Assembly (NCBI RefSeq): GCF_000372725.1
Contig: NW_005200784.1
Location: 756,994 to 820,993 of the forward strand
From: Emiliania huxleyi CCMP1516
Lineage: Eukaryota; Haptophyta; Isochrysidales; Noelaerhabdaceae
Length of the DNA: 64,000 bases
Reading direction: 5' to 3'
The position numbers and the translations under genes were made by a program. The notes beneath the pieces are model-generated. The model worked only from the letters and a program-made list of their open reading frames with translations. It searched no databases and was not told the DNA's origin. Position 1 is the first letter of the stretch. The number at the start of each line of letters is the position of its first letter. This document shows, piece by piece, positions 28,680 to 38,670 of this stretch.

Positions 28680-30074
28680 AAGCGAGCGCTGGAAGTGGAG
28701 ACAGTTGGGGTCCCTTTGTGCCACCCCTCCGTCGACGCGCGACACGACGCACGATGCAATTTCCATGTACCACATCGAGATATAACGATATAAGTTGCAC
28801 TCCCATAGAGAAGGCTTCAAGCTTAAAATGCAGGGCCGAGCGTTTTCCTTTTCGGCCCGGAGGGCGGAGGGCTGGCGTGGGGGGCCTTAGGTAAAGGTAA
28901 ACCTGTCTCAGACCGCCGGAGGTAGAGGTAAACGGAGCCCACGTGAGGGAGGTACACGTACGCGTGAACGTGGTGCGCAAGGCCCCGCGAGAGTGCTTCG
29001 CCTGCGGCGCGCCTGCCCGGCCATGCCCATGACCAGGCTTCACCGCCGCTTGCCGGCGGCTGATCGCATCGCCTACCGCATCGCGAATGACCAGTGCCGC
29101 GACCACTTGAAACCTTGCACTGCCTGCCTGCTGACCCGGTGCAAAGAATCTGCGTCTCAGTTCTTCGGCGCATTGGCTTTTTCATGATTGCTCAAGTGGC
29201 TCGAATTGGCATCCAACGCAATGCGAACATGACTGGAGAGCATATGCAACACGGAAGGGAGCTTGGCGCGAAAAACCGGCACGCAATCTCCCTTCCTCTC
29301 TCTATCCCCCCTTAGAGCTCCAGAATCCACACACCCCTGTGCCCTTGGGATCGCGTACGAGCTGTGGCTACCGTAGGCCACACCAGCGTCGCTGAGGGTT
29401 CCCCTGCCCTAGATAGATGGGAAGCTGGCCGCTGCGGATCCGAAGACCGACTGCACCAGCAGGGTGGGTGCCTACTGCCCTACCTTAAGGTACTCCCTAT
29501 ATCTACTTAAGGTCCCCGATGCCAGTTTCGGGGGGCAAACCCTGCCCGGCCCCTAGGACCCCGGGTAAGGCCCAGGTGTGGCCTAGGGCATCAGAAGGGA
29601 CCAAGAGGAGTCCAGTCTGAGCCATAGAGCCCATGTCTTTGCCCCCGAAGGTCGCGTTCAAACGCCCGGAACGGCCGTCTCAGTGGTGTCCGGCTGGCGC
29701 GATCACCGAGCTGTGACGCTCAGGGAAGCCTGATGAGGTACTGGTTTCTTTGCCCAGGGCTGGCCTTCCCCCCAGGCTGGATCAGCTGAGCAAGGTTTGG
29801 GGAGAATCCTATATTGGGATCTTCAGATATTTTGACGGATGACCAAAATCACCCCGTTTTTGCCCAAAGTCACCTGTCAGCTGTTCACATTCGTGGCGCT
29901 GTTCACGCTTCACAGGTAGGGAGGGGTGAAACTGAATGAAACGCGGAACGCGATCTTTGGATCTCAGCTCGCCGAGCTCGACCTGAACGGCGTCAGCGGG
30001 CGCGACCGCTGAATCGCAGCCGTTCGTGCTGCACACATGCATCGTTGCCCTTTCACATTACTTCCCCCCCTCCC
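28680..30074. other. Long gene-free region
   Basis: No supported gene. 29333-29820 is a G-C balanced stretch with several short inverted repeats (for example GTGGCTACCGTAGGCCAC near 29362-29379) and CCTTAAGG at 29484-29491, possibly a non-coding repeat. From 29883 a copy of hairpin repeat E begins (GTTCACGCTTCACAGGTA). Confidence 0.45.
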
Positions 30075-30356
30075 ACGCCTGCAAGAGCAGGTGTGAATCC
30101 AGGGCACCTCAACGTTTCACAGAACAGCGCACAGCGCCATAGGAGGTATTTTCTTCTCAATAACAAGGCTGTGAAGATGCGTGTCGCGCACTCATTCATG
30201 ACCGGTCTCAATGTCCCACCCCCCTGCGCGCGGGCCTTCTAGGCCCGCGGGTAGTCTCACCCCATCCCCAGGGCCTCCAGGGCTCGCACCTCAACCTCTC
30301 ACAGACCAGCGCATGCGCTATCAGACGTATTTTCTTGTCAATAACAAGGCTGTGAA
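30074..30356. repeat. Hairpin repeat E, copy 2, and two E2 blocks
   Basis: CACGCCTGCAAGAGCAGGTG hairpin at about 30077-30096, followed by two tandem relatives of the E2 block (30149-30175 and 30330-30356). Each is preceded by CTCAACSTYTCACAGAMCAGCGC-type sequence about 50 nt upstream, so the unit is about 180 bp long. It ends 64 bp before the UbiB ATG and may contribute to its promoter. Confidence 0.6.
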
Positions 30357-30419
30357 TCGTTCGATCTTCGGACTGTCGCCGGTCGCGAGCAGCGAGAACA
30401 TACACATGTTGTACATGTC

Positions 30420-32610
30420 ATGTGGCGCCGCTTCGCCACCCGCGGCGCCTTTGCCACCGCCGGAGTCGCCGGTGCAGCATACGCTGTCTCTCCCGGCTTT
30501 CGGCGATCGGTGTGCTTCTGGAGCACGGTCGCACCCTTCGTGGGCGAGTATCAGTCAATCAGGCTGCGGGCGCGGTGGGAGCGGTGGGAGCCGAGCGAGC
30601 TCGAGGCGGCGCAGCAGCACTTTCACCACCGCTCTGCCCTCAGAGCGGTCGACGTCATCCTGCGGCTGGGCGGCATCTACATCAAGATTGGACAGTTCGC
30701 CTCCACAATGGGTGCCGGGGTCCTCGAGGACGCGTACATCCAGGCGCTCCGGCCGCTGCAGGACGGCGTGCCGCCTCGGAGCCTCACCGAGGTGAGAAGG
30801 ATCATCGAAGCCGACATCGGTCATGCCGAATGGCGGCGAGCTTTGCTCCTCCTCCGACCCTTGCACGACATTACATGATGCTGTGTAGGTGTGCCGATGG
30901 AAGAGCTCTTCTCCTCCTTCGACCCAGAGCCCGTCGGCGCCGCCTCGATCGCCCAGGCGCGCTTGCGTGCGAACGTGAGACGAGCTCTTTCCAAGAGGCA
31001 TTCTTTGACCAGATTCGTCCCAGGCGCACCGCGCGACGCTGCTCGACGGGCGCGAGGTGATTGTCAAGGTGCCGTACCCAGAGGAGAGATACAATCCAAG
31101 GAAACCTGATTCCATGATGTCCGAGCTGCGTACACACAGGTGCAGTACCCAGAGGTGCCCACGCTGTACGAGGCCGACTTCGACAACCTCGAGATCGTGA
31201 CGCGTTTCCTGTTCCCCGAGAACCTGCCCCTCATCGAGGGGCTGCGCAAGCGGCACCAGGCGGAGCTCCGGAGAGAGGCCGCGCCGCATTCACACAGTAC
31301 AATAGAATGCTGTCTACAACTGTCAGGCGGAGCTCGACTTCCGGCAAGAGGCGCGCAACCTGGCCGAGGTGCGGGCCAACTTGTCTGCGCGCGGCTTCGA
31401 GCCCTCGCGCGCCCGCCTAGATGCGGGACACAGCAGGCCCCTGCATCTGGACCCTCGTCTCCCGACTAGCGCTCGAGAAGGCGCGTCTTCAGCCGCGTCC
31501 GCGCTCCCCGACATCGGGCGCGTTCTCCCCGTAAGGCTCGTCCGCCTCCCCTCGCTGCCCGACGAGCGCCTCTGCTCGCGCCACGTCCTCGCGATGGAGC
31601 TCCTCCACGGCACCAGCTTGGCGGCCGCCATCGACCTCGAGGCGGCCGACATCGCCGCCGCCCTCGGCCTCGAGTCCGCCGACGCGATGCGCAAGCAGCT
31701 GCTGCGGCGGATGGGCAAGCATTCGGAGCGGGGCGGCGGCGGAGAGAGCACGGTGGGGAGCAGACACCAGGCGCCTCTGTCAACAGGCGAGCACTTCGAG
31801 CGAGGGGGCGGCGCCACCCGCCTCCTCTCCCTCGCCGAGGCGGCGGCGCCCCTCGTCCGCCTCGTCGCGGCGACGCTGCGGCTCGCGCGCTCCGCCGCCG
31901 TGTCGACCTCCAACGCGCTCGCGCGTTGCATGGAGTCCGTCGGTTTGGGAGGGTTCGCGCCGCCCCTCCGAGACCCGCCCGAGCGGAGGCACGACCTTAG
32001 CCGCGCTCTGCGGACGCTCGTGCGAGTGCACGGGGTCGCGATGCTGCTCGACGGCGTGTACAACGCGGACCCGCACCCGGGCAACGTCCTCCTCCTCCCC
32101 GACGGGCGGCTCGGCCTGATCGACTACGGCATGTGCGGCCGCCTCGAGGGGAGCGCGCGAGAGAGCATCGCGCGGGTCGTCCTCGGCCTCGCCGCCGGCG
32201 ACCGAGCGGCCGTCGTCGACACGTACGAGCGGTCCGGCTACCGCGCGTGCTGGCACGGCGGGGCGCCGCACGGCCCCGACGCCGTCTACCGCTTTGCGAC
32301 CTTCCACCTCGACCGCATCGACCTGTCTCCGGTCGGGGTCGGCCCGGGCGGCGAGGGAGGCGGCGGCAGCGCGACGATGCCGGTGATGAAGCTGCTGCGC
32401 TCGACGATCGAGGTGTCGGTGCCCGACTGGGTCGAGCAGGCGCGGCGCCTCGGCGGGCTGCTCATCGGGGTCGGCAGCCAGGCCGGGCGCCCGATCTCGC
32501 TGGCGCACGAGTGGGCGCCGATCGCGGAGGAGGTGCTTGCGAGCGCCGGCGGGGCGAGGGCGGCGGACGCGCGGCGGCTGAGGACGCACCTGACGGGGCT
32601 GTCGGCGTGA
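30420..32610 (+). CDS. UbiB/ABC1 (ADCK-type) atypical kinase
   Basis: Five exons: 30420-30819, 30889-30956, 31024-31068, 31140-31259, 31327-32610, in phase throughout (638 residues). Intron donors are GT, GC, GT, GC. Diagnostic UbiB features: LRLGGIYIKIGQFASTM (the KxGQ motif), FDPEPVGAASIAQAHRATLL (Ala-rich loop replacing the P-loop), REVIVKVQYPEV (the VAVK-type Lys), LAMELLHGTSL, then YNADPHPGNVLLLPDG (catalytic loop) and LGLIDYGM (metal-binding DxG). A hydrophobic N-terminus suggests a mitochondrial or plastid membrane-associated protein acting in quinone or lipid metabolism. At least three of four introns begin with a copy of the next exon's start. A stretch in exon 5 (about 31411-31490) has no family equivalent and could be an in-frame retained intron. 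Confidence 0.92.
30820..30888 (+). other. Intron copying its downstream exon start
   Basis: This 69-nt GT-AG intron opens GTCATGCCGAATGGCGGCGA and continues GCTTTGCTCCTCCTCCGACCC. The next exon opens GTGTGCCGATGGAAGAGCTC and continues TTCTCCTCCTTCGACCC. The match runs about 45 nt with small gaps and substitutions; the exon copy is under coding constraint, the intron copy has drifted. Confidence 0.75.
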
Positions 32611-33779
32611 GGGCTGTCTGGAGAGATGTTTCTTTTTTATCCGGGTCACAGTGTCTCTGTACGCGAGAGACGACGTCTTCTAGAGGAGGTAGGAGCGGGA
32701 GGAGACGTCTTCTCGCCTCGTTTGACGCGTTTGCTCTAGAGCTGTTGCTCTAGTGCACGCCCCTCGCTGGGCGTCACACCTTGCTCAAGTAAGAAGTAAA
32801 AATTAAGGTGTTTGGCGACTAAGTCTAAGAACGAGCGAGATTTCTCGTGTGAGAGTGGTGCGGGGTCTACTCTAAAGGGTGTGGATGCTGGGTTCAACAA
32901 AATCGGAGGACGCGACCCACTTCGCCACAGACGGTCCCGCGCCTCGCCGCTAAGACGGGTACACGACCGCGGCTTGTGTGCGTGTACCCGTCTTTGTCCG
33001 GAGTGAAAAGTCCAACGCGCTCGTCGGTGACGGCTTCCTCCAACCTGCGCCGCGCTCGGCGAACCTCGACAGCGCTTTCGGTGGCATGCAGCTCTTTGCG
33101 ACAGAAGCCTGGAGAGCAGCTCCTCTGCTGCTCACACACTCTGCACAGCTGACACAGCCTACTGTGCGGCTGTCACAGCTGTGACAGCGATGGGCTCGCC
33201 CTCACTGGCCCTCAGTCACTTGTGCTGCGGCTTGTGTGAGCGACACTGCTCGGCGACTGCCGGCACACTGTGAGACCATGGGTGAGAGGTCAAACCACGC
33301 TACCAGCGCTTGGTCACATCGGCCCCGAGGTCAGATCCATCTACTCTGTTGATGACAAGACTTGTCTACCGGCTGGAGCCGAGCAGGAGGGCTTGGCGCA
33401 CAACCCCTGTTCAACTCACCCTCCACACCCCGTGTATATGGGGCGCTGCGCGCTGTGGTGTGCGAACACGTGGAACAGGCGGTGCGTCGGATGCGCGGTG
33501 CGTGTTGCTGTTGGGCCGCGTGTACCGGGCGTCCTTGTCGGTGCCGGGCGGCCGCTGCCGCACGAGGCACGTGCCGGCCTTGCCCTTGCGCCTTGGCCCT
33601 TGGGGCTTGGGCCGGGAGCGGCGAGCGCGGCCCGCCGGCGGGTTGGGGATGAGGGGGTTGTGTCAGTGTGTTGAGGGGTGTGCCAACGGCAGAGCGATGT
33701 GTTTTGCCTTTGAAAACCGAAAAGTTTGTATTTAGACGACGTCTTTTCACCAGGCACATGTAATATACCAACCCCGGCG
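32611..33779. other. Convergent gene-free region
   Basis: Between the UbiB stop and the MED10-like stop. It contains a local cluster of CAGCTGTGACAGC-type short palindromes at 33148-33190 and CT/GA-rich stretches; no coding sequence can be supported. Confidence 0.45.
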
Positions 33780-34306
33780 TCATCTGTCCGCCCCACTGCT
33801 GGACGACGCCGCGTCCGCTCCTGCCGCCTCCACCTGCGCGGCGAGGCTCGCGAGGGCATCGCTCTTCGCTCGCCCGCCCGCCTCGACCGCCTCCACGAGC
33901 TTGCGCATGGCGACAGTGAAGTCGTCGGGACTGCGGTCCGCGTCGACAAACTCCTCCACGAGCCGCATTGGCAGTCGCAGATCTGCCGGGCACGACACTG
34001 AGCGCAGGCCCTCCATGCAGTTCACGAGCCGAGCGCTGCGAGCGCGTGGAGTGATGACAGGTGAGTGAGCGCGGTCCGCGCGAGCGAGGCTCGGGCCGTG
34101 GTCTGCGCGCACATTCCGTCGCGGATCGCAGCGTTGTCGGGGCTCTCCTGCTGCACCTGCGCGTCCAGCGCGTGAATTGCACTGAGCGACTCGGAGACGC
34201 TGTGGTCGATCTGCTCGAGCGTGCGGGCGCTTGTGGCCGTGGTGTCGGCCATTGGGCCGTGTGCCAGGAGGATCTCGGCCAGGCGATCTCGTGGTTCGGC
34301 TGACAT
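33780..34306 (-). CDS. MED10: Probable Mediator subunit 10
   Basis: Two exons, 34306-34086 and 34035-33780, joined over a 50-nt GC-AG intron; phase agrees and gives 158 residues. The protein is helical: TLEQIDHSVSESLSAIHALD, then LVNCMEGLRSVSCPADLRLP, MRLVEEFVDADRSPDDFTVA and LVEAVEAGGRAKSDALASLA. The core 'short helix, (l)P.rLvE.vD..rsPd.ft...l..a......k...l..L' is the Mediator MED10/Nut2 pattern, and length is typical. MED10 sits in the middle module of Mediator and bridges activators to RNA polymerase II. The match is to a short family of low conservation, so the assignment is tentative. The Ser-rich C-terminus is lineage-specific. Confidence 0.6.
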
Positions 34307-34830
34307 CGTGTTTGGGTTCTTGCCTCCAGACTGCTCGGGATAGGTAAGGTGATAATTGGACAATCCCCCCCCCCCCCCCCCGAGGTCAGCCGAATTTAAG
34401 ATTTGAAGGCGGGGCGGCCGTGAGCTGTAAAATCGTGAAAAATGTTTGCAATTACAGCTAAAATCTTGCGAAAATGCGCTCCAGAGCTCTAAAATAAAAT
34501 AGAATGTACGTAAGAGCCACATACATACATTGAAAATCTTGGTCTAAGGTGCCCTGCAACCTTTCACTCCGCGCTACAGGAGCGAATGGGTGCGATCGAC
34601 GCTTTGGAAGAGGAAGGAAGGAGCAGCTGTCGCGCTCGGCGCTTCGCCTCGCACAGCGCTCCAGACTCCGAGGAGTCAACGGCCGCTGCACAGACGGCAG
34701 CAACGCGCGGGTGGGCGACGTTGACCCACTCATGTGCGTCGTGTGCATGAATGAGCGAGCAAATCACGCAGAGGCAAGTCATGGTCCGGTCGGTCGGTGC
34801 GGGCACCACAGTTCCACTGTGCGTGTGCGA
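34307..34830. other. Intergenic region with C run and repeat D remnant
   Basis: A 16-nt C run at 34366-34381 and a weak repeat-D copy (GAATGTACGTAAGAGCCACA, 34502-34521). No gene supported. Confidence 0.5.
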
Positions 34831-35745
34831 GGCTTGCTCTGAGGGAGGGTGTAGAGGATGTAGAGTGTAGAGCGCTGTAGAGCGCTGTAGAGCTGTGGAG
34901 CGCTGTAGAGCTCTACATCCGGCGCGGGACGATGTGAGTCCGATGTAGAGCGATGTAGAGCGCGATTTTGCTGTAGAGTTGGTTGTAGAGGCTCTACACA
35001 CTACAGCCAAAGCGCCGGGAAGGCAGTGACTCAAAGAGGTCGAGCCGCGCTAATGGGGTGTCTCCGAGCTTACTGCTCTGGAGCTCTGGAGTCTGGTGGA
35101 CGGCCCTGACTATCCCTGACACACAGAGAGTCACTCCGACGGCACACAACACCCTATAACTGCGTCATGACCAGCCTGCCATGCGTCGCCGGTGCCGCAT
35201 TCGTCGCTGTGCTTCTTTAGCAGGCGGTGGGCTGTCGCCTGCGAGGACGGTCGCATTTGCGCGAGCCGAGGCGAGGCGAGCATTCAGGCGCGTTGCATGC
35301 GCCATGCCTCGCGCCAGCGCGTGCGGGAGCTCCTGGCTGAGCGTTGAGTCCAGGCGAGTTGCGCTGGCCACTATCGCTACGCCGAGCCGAGCTGACGCGC
35401 CGAGGCGCCGGCCAGTCGCAGCCGTGAGGCATGCCACAGCAGCAGAGGCACCTGCCACCCATTGGGCGGGCAGACAGAAGGCCAGGGCAGCACTGGCAAG
35501 TGCAACGCGCCTCATGTCGGAGAGCGACCGTGCCTCGTTCGCCGCTTATGACGTAGAGTTTGTTGTAGAGATTTCACGTTGTAGAGCGCCTCTACATCGC
35601 TCTACATCGGACTCACATCGTCCCGCGCCGGATGTAGAGCTCTACAGCTCTACAGCGCTCTAGAGCGCTCTAGACTACATCTCTACAGCTCTCTCTACAG
35701 CGCTCTACACTCTACATCCTCTCTCTACACCCTCCCTCAGCGCTC
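34831..35745. mobile_element. Fold-back element built from GTAGAG units
   Basis: The left arm (about 34831-34965: GAGGGAGGGTGTAGAGGATG, repeated GCTGTAGAGC, then CGGCGCGGGACGATGTGAGT) returns inverted at about 35590-35745. The arms consist largely of CTACAGC/GTAGAGC minisatellite units. The interior (34966-35589) is unique and holds an ORF on the minus strand. Confidence 0.75.
35165..35515 (-). CDS. Putative small secreted protein inside the fold-back element
   Basis: A 116-residue frame from ATG 35515 with a good signal peptide (RRVALASAALAFCLPAQWVA then GASA). The rest is Ala/Arg-rich helical sequence (VAIVASATRLDSTLSQELPH, GMAHATRLNARLASARANAT). It sits between two inverted arms, so it may be captured or chance coding. 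Compositional bias makes a random open frame plausible; no family recognised. Confidence 0.3.
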   Translation of the reverse strand: MRRVALASAALAFCLPAQWVAGASAAVACLTAATGRRLGASARLGVAIVASATRLDSTLSQELPHALARGMAHATRLNARLASARANATVLAGDSPPPAKEAQRRMRHRRRMAGWS

Positions 35746-35856
35746 AGGGCTTGCTCCGATCGTCTTACATTTGTAGGGAGGAACACATGCTATGTCCGTT
35801 GTGCCCACGTTCTGCGTTCACGATAACCATGCGCGTTTACGCGGCAGGGGCGCGTC

Positions 35857-35859
<3 letters not shown>

Positions 35860-35940
<81 letters not shown>
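35860..35940. repeat. GA microsatellite
   Basis: About 80 nt of alternating G and A. Confidence 0.95.
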
Positions 35941-35943
<3 letters not shown>

Positions 35944-36596
35944 AGGTGTCTCGTGATGATACACGGAAAGAAAGACTGCACTCTCGCAGACGCCGGAGCT
36001 CTGCACACGCTGCAGATGCCGTTCGTGTTTCGAACAGGTGACACACCTTGTTGTTTTTCCCGGTTTCCAAAAACCACGCGCACGCCCGACTCTGGGCGAG
36101 TAGAGGGCCCGCCCACCCCAAAAAAAATATTCTTAGCTTCAAGCCCCCCTCCGAGACTAGGGACAGAACCACACCAGTATAGACCAGAGGGACTGCGCCT
36201 CGCCCCCACTTGCCCTGACTACACAGGATAGCATGCCCCGATAACGGCGACACATAGTGGGGGACACTGCGCAAGGAGGGGGTGCGAAGGCTCATTGGGG
36301 TACTAGGTGGGACCATGAGGGGGGGTGGGCGGGGTCCTGTGGGGGTGAAATGTTGCGCGGCGAATTCGAACCTACCCCCTCGCCGCGCCGATCCTCACGC
36401 GGAGGGTAAAACCCTGTGGGACAAAACCCCCCCGCGGTCGGCAGTCTTCAGAGTGGACCCCCCCCTCCCCAGCCTCCCCTGTGCATCTCGCACCCCCCCC
36501 CGCTCCCCATCGGTGACTCGCGAAGGACACGGACACTCGGGGTGAGGGGGGGTCCCCCAGAGAGGGGGCTTTGGGGCATTGTTGGGTTGATCGCTC

Positions 36597-36680
36597 GTGC
36601 CGATCTCGGGTCGATCTCGGGTCGATCTCGGGTCGATCTCGGGTCGATCTCGGGTCGATCTCGGGTCGATCTCGGGTCTC
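36597..36680. repeat. Minisatellite of GATCTCGGGTC units
   Basis: Seven or so tandem copies of an 11-nt unit (CGATCTCGGGT), passing into diverged GTCTTGGGTCGGTCTCGG. No spacers, so not a CRISPR array. Confidence 0.9.
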
Positions 36681-36724
36681 GGGTCAGTCTTGGGTCGGTC
36701 TCGGAGTGGCCTAGAAGAAAATAT

Positions 36725-37195
36725 AATGAGGTGAGATGAGGTGAGACGAGGCGAGGTGAGGCGAGATGAGGCGAGATGAGGCGAGATGAGGCGAGATTAG
36801 GGGAGATTAGGCGAGATGAAGCGGGATGGAGCGAGAGTCGAGAGTGGCCTAGAAAAAGAAAAAATGGGGCGAGATTAGGGGAGATTAGGCGAGATGAAGC
36901 GGGATGGAGCGAGAGTCGAGAGTGGCTGAGAAAAAGAAAAAATGGGGCGAGATGAGGCGAGATGAGGCGAGAGATGAGGCGAGATGAGGCGAGATGAGGC
37001 GAGGTGAGGCGAGATGAGGCGAGGTGAGGCGAGGTGAGGCGAGGTGTGAGGCGAGATGAGGCGAGGTGAGGCGAGATGAGACGAGGTGAGGCGAGATGAG
37101 GCGAGGTGAGGCGAGATGAAGCGAGGTGAGGCGAGATGAAGCGAGGTGAGGCGAGATGAGGCGAGATGAGGCGAGACTAGGAGGCGAGATGAAGC
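36725..37195. repeat. Minisatellite of GAGGCGAGAT units
   Basis: Forty or more tandem copies of a 10-nt unit GAGGCGAG(A/G)T with scattered variants. A 75-nt segment (GGGGAGATTAGGCGAGATGA to AAGAAAAAATGGGGCGAG) is itself duplicated at about 36796-36948, showing higher-order repeat structure. Confidence 0.9.
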
Positions 37196-37207
37196 GGGAT
37201 GTTGTGT

Positions 37208-37244
37208 GGCTGCTTGTGCTGCCAAGCAGGCAGCACAAGCAGCC
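37208..37244. repeat. Perfect 16-bp inverted repeat next to the gap
   Basis: GGCTGCTTGTGCTGCC, five-base loop AAGCA, then the exact complement. Parts of this sequence (GCAGCCACACAAG) reappear right after the N gap, so the gap probably spans more copies. Confidence 0.85.
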
Positions 37245-37379
37245 ATACAAGTGAGCTTTTGGGTTGTGTGGCTGCCTGTGTAGCCTGCTCTGTTGGGTGG
37301 AGTTTCTTGTTTTTTTTTGCCGTACTAGTCGGCTCGTGGGTTGGGTTTTTACACGCCGTCCTGTTATATTCGCCCATTA

Positions 37380-37479
37380 NNNNNNNNNNNNNNNNNNNNN
37401 NNNNNNNNNNNNNNNNNNNNNNNNNNNNNNNNNNNNNNNNNNNNNNNNNNNNNNNNNNNNNNNNNNNNNNNNNNNNNNN
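37380..37479. other. Assembly gap (100 N)
   Basis: Exactly 100 N, the conventional size for an unknown gap. Frames reading across it are artefacts. Confidence 0.99.
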
Positions 37480-38165
37480 GCAGCCACACAAGTCAGCTTT
37501 GGGAGCTCTCGGCGACGCCCAATGCGTGCGCCGGTAGGGGGGAGTGTGTGCGCGCGTGTGTGAGCTGTGGATTGTGGCAGGCTGCTGCTGCTGATGGGAA
37601 GTGTGCTCTGTGTGTGGCGCTGCGCTGGCGTGTGACGCGCGCGTGCTGTGCGCGTGTGCGTGTTGGATGCGCGTGCGCGTCTGCGTGTGCTGCGCGCGCG
37701 CGCCGCCGGTGTGTGCTGTGTGCTGTACTCTGTTGTGCGCCTGTTTGTGCAGCTGGGAGGCGCAGGCTTGTCTGGCAGGGCTGCGCGGCGGGCTGCGGCG
37801 TGCTGTGGGTGGTCGCGCGCCTGCCTGTTGGTGTGCGGCGGCCGCTCAGCCCGCCCGACCGGGTCGTCGGCGGCCCAGGGCGCGGGCATGCGGTCTGCGC
37901 TGCATGTGAGGCTGTGTGCGCGGCTGGCGCGTATGTTTCCGTGCGGCGAGGGACGCGCGTATGTGTTCACGCTGCGGGCGCGGGCGGGCGCGGAGGGCGG
38001 CGCGGTCTCACCGCGGTCCGACGCCCGTTGGTCTTCTGCGTGACGAGGGTGGGCGCGCAAAGAGGCCTTGCCGCCATCGCGTGCCGCGAAGGAAAAAGAA
38101 TAAATCTCAGGGCCCGCCCACCCCAGGGTATCCCTCTCAGCACTCAGGGACGACCCATTGGGTTG
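37480..38165. other. Low-complexity GT/GC-rich region
   Basis: Dominated by TGTGCGTG, GCGCGCG and CTGTGTGC. Frames here are Cys/Arg/Ala-rich only because of composition. No gene supported. Confidence 0.55.
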
Positions 38166-38356
38166 TAGCTCGATCGGTCACACCGCCATCGCCGTCGGGG
38201 AGAGGGGGGACGACACTGCTTCGGCAGCGTGCACCTCGATCCTGTACCGTGTTTGTTATGACCCCCCCCGATGAACACACCAGTGAGGGAGGGCGAGACG
38301 ATCGAGGGGTCCCGTACCATGCGGAATCGACCCTATCCGGTGCTCAAGTGCTCAAG
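38166..38356 (+). repeat. Dispersed repeat family A, copy 3
   Basis: Same orientation as copy 1 (6597-6782) and near-identical, from TAGCTCGATCGGTCACACCG to GTGCTCAAGTGCTCAAG, differing by a few bases around the C run at 38263. Confidence 0.85.
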
Positions 38357-38670
38357 CTCTTTCGGGTCTCGCCGGGACTCGCTCCAAGAGACCTCGCTCG
38401 AGATTGCTGGGTTTCGGCTCCTATACCCAGATAGAGGGTCTGTTCACCACGGTGACATCCTATGCAGTAGGTAGGTAGGTCCGGTTTTGACCACCCCAGT
38501 CCCCAGAGGGCCCTACCAGGTAGGTATTCACTTTTTTCGTCTTTTTTCGCTTCGCTGCGCGGCCTGGGAATAGGTAGGTAGGTGGGGCACGGAGCCTGGC
38601 GATTGGCGCCCGCAATGGTAGGTAGATAGGTAGGGCGTTTGTCAGGGTGCGCAGACCCCCTCTCTGACTA

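Noticed and set aside
30045-30795. Plus-strand frames over the UbiB 5' region
   Set aside because: They read through repeat E2 (FLLNNKAV) and the UbiB first exon in a wrong frame.
36597-37195. CRISPR-like array
   Set aside because: The units are 10-11 nt in direct contact without spacers; this is a minisatellite in a eukaryotic genome.
37480-38165. Cys-rich protein genes around the N gap
   Set aside because: Frames read through the gap and through GT/GC simple sequence; composition alone explains them.
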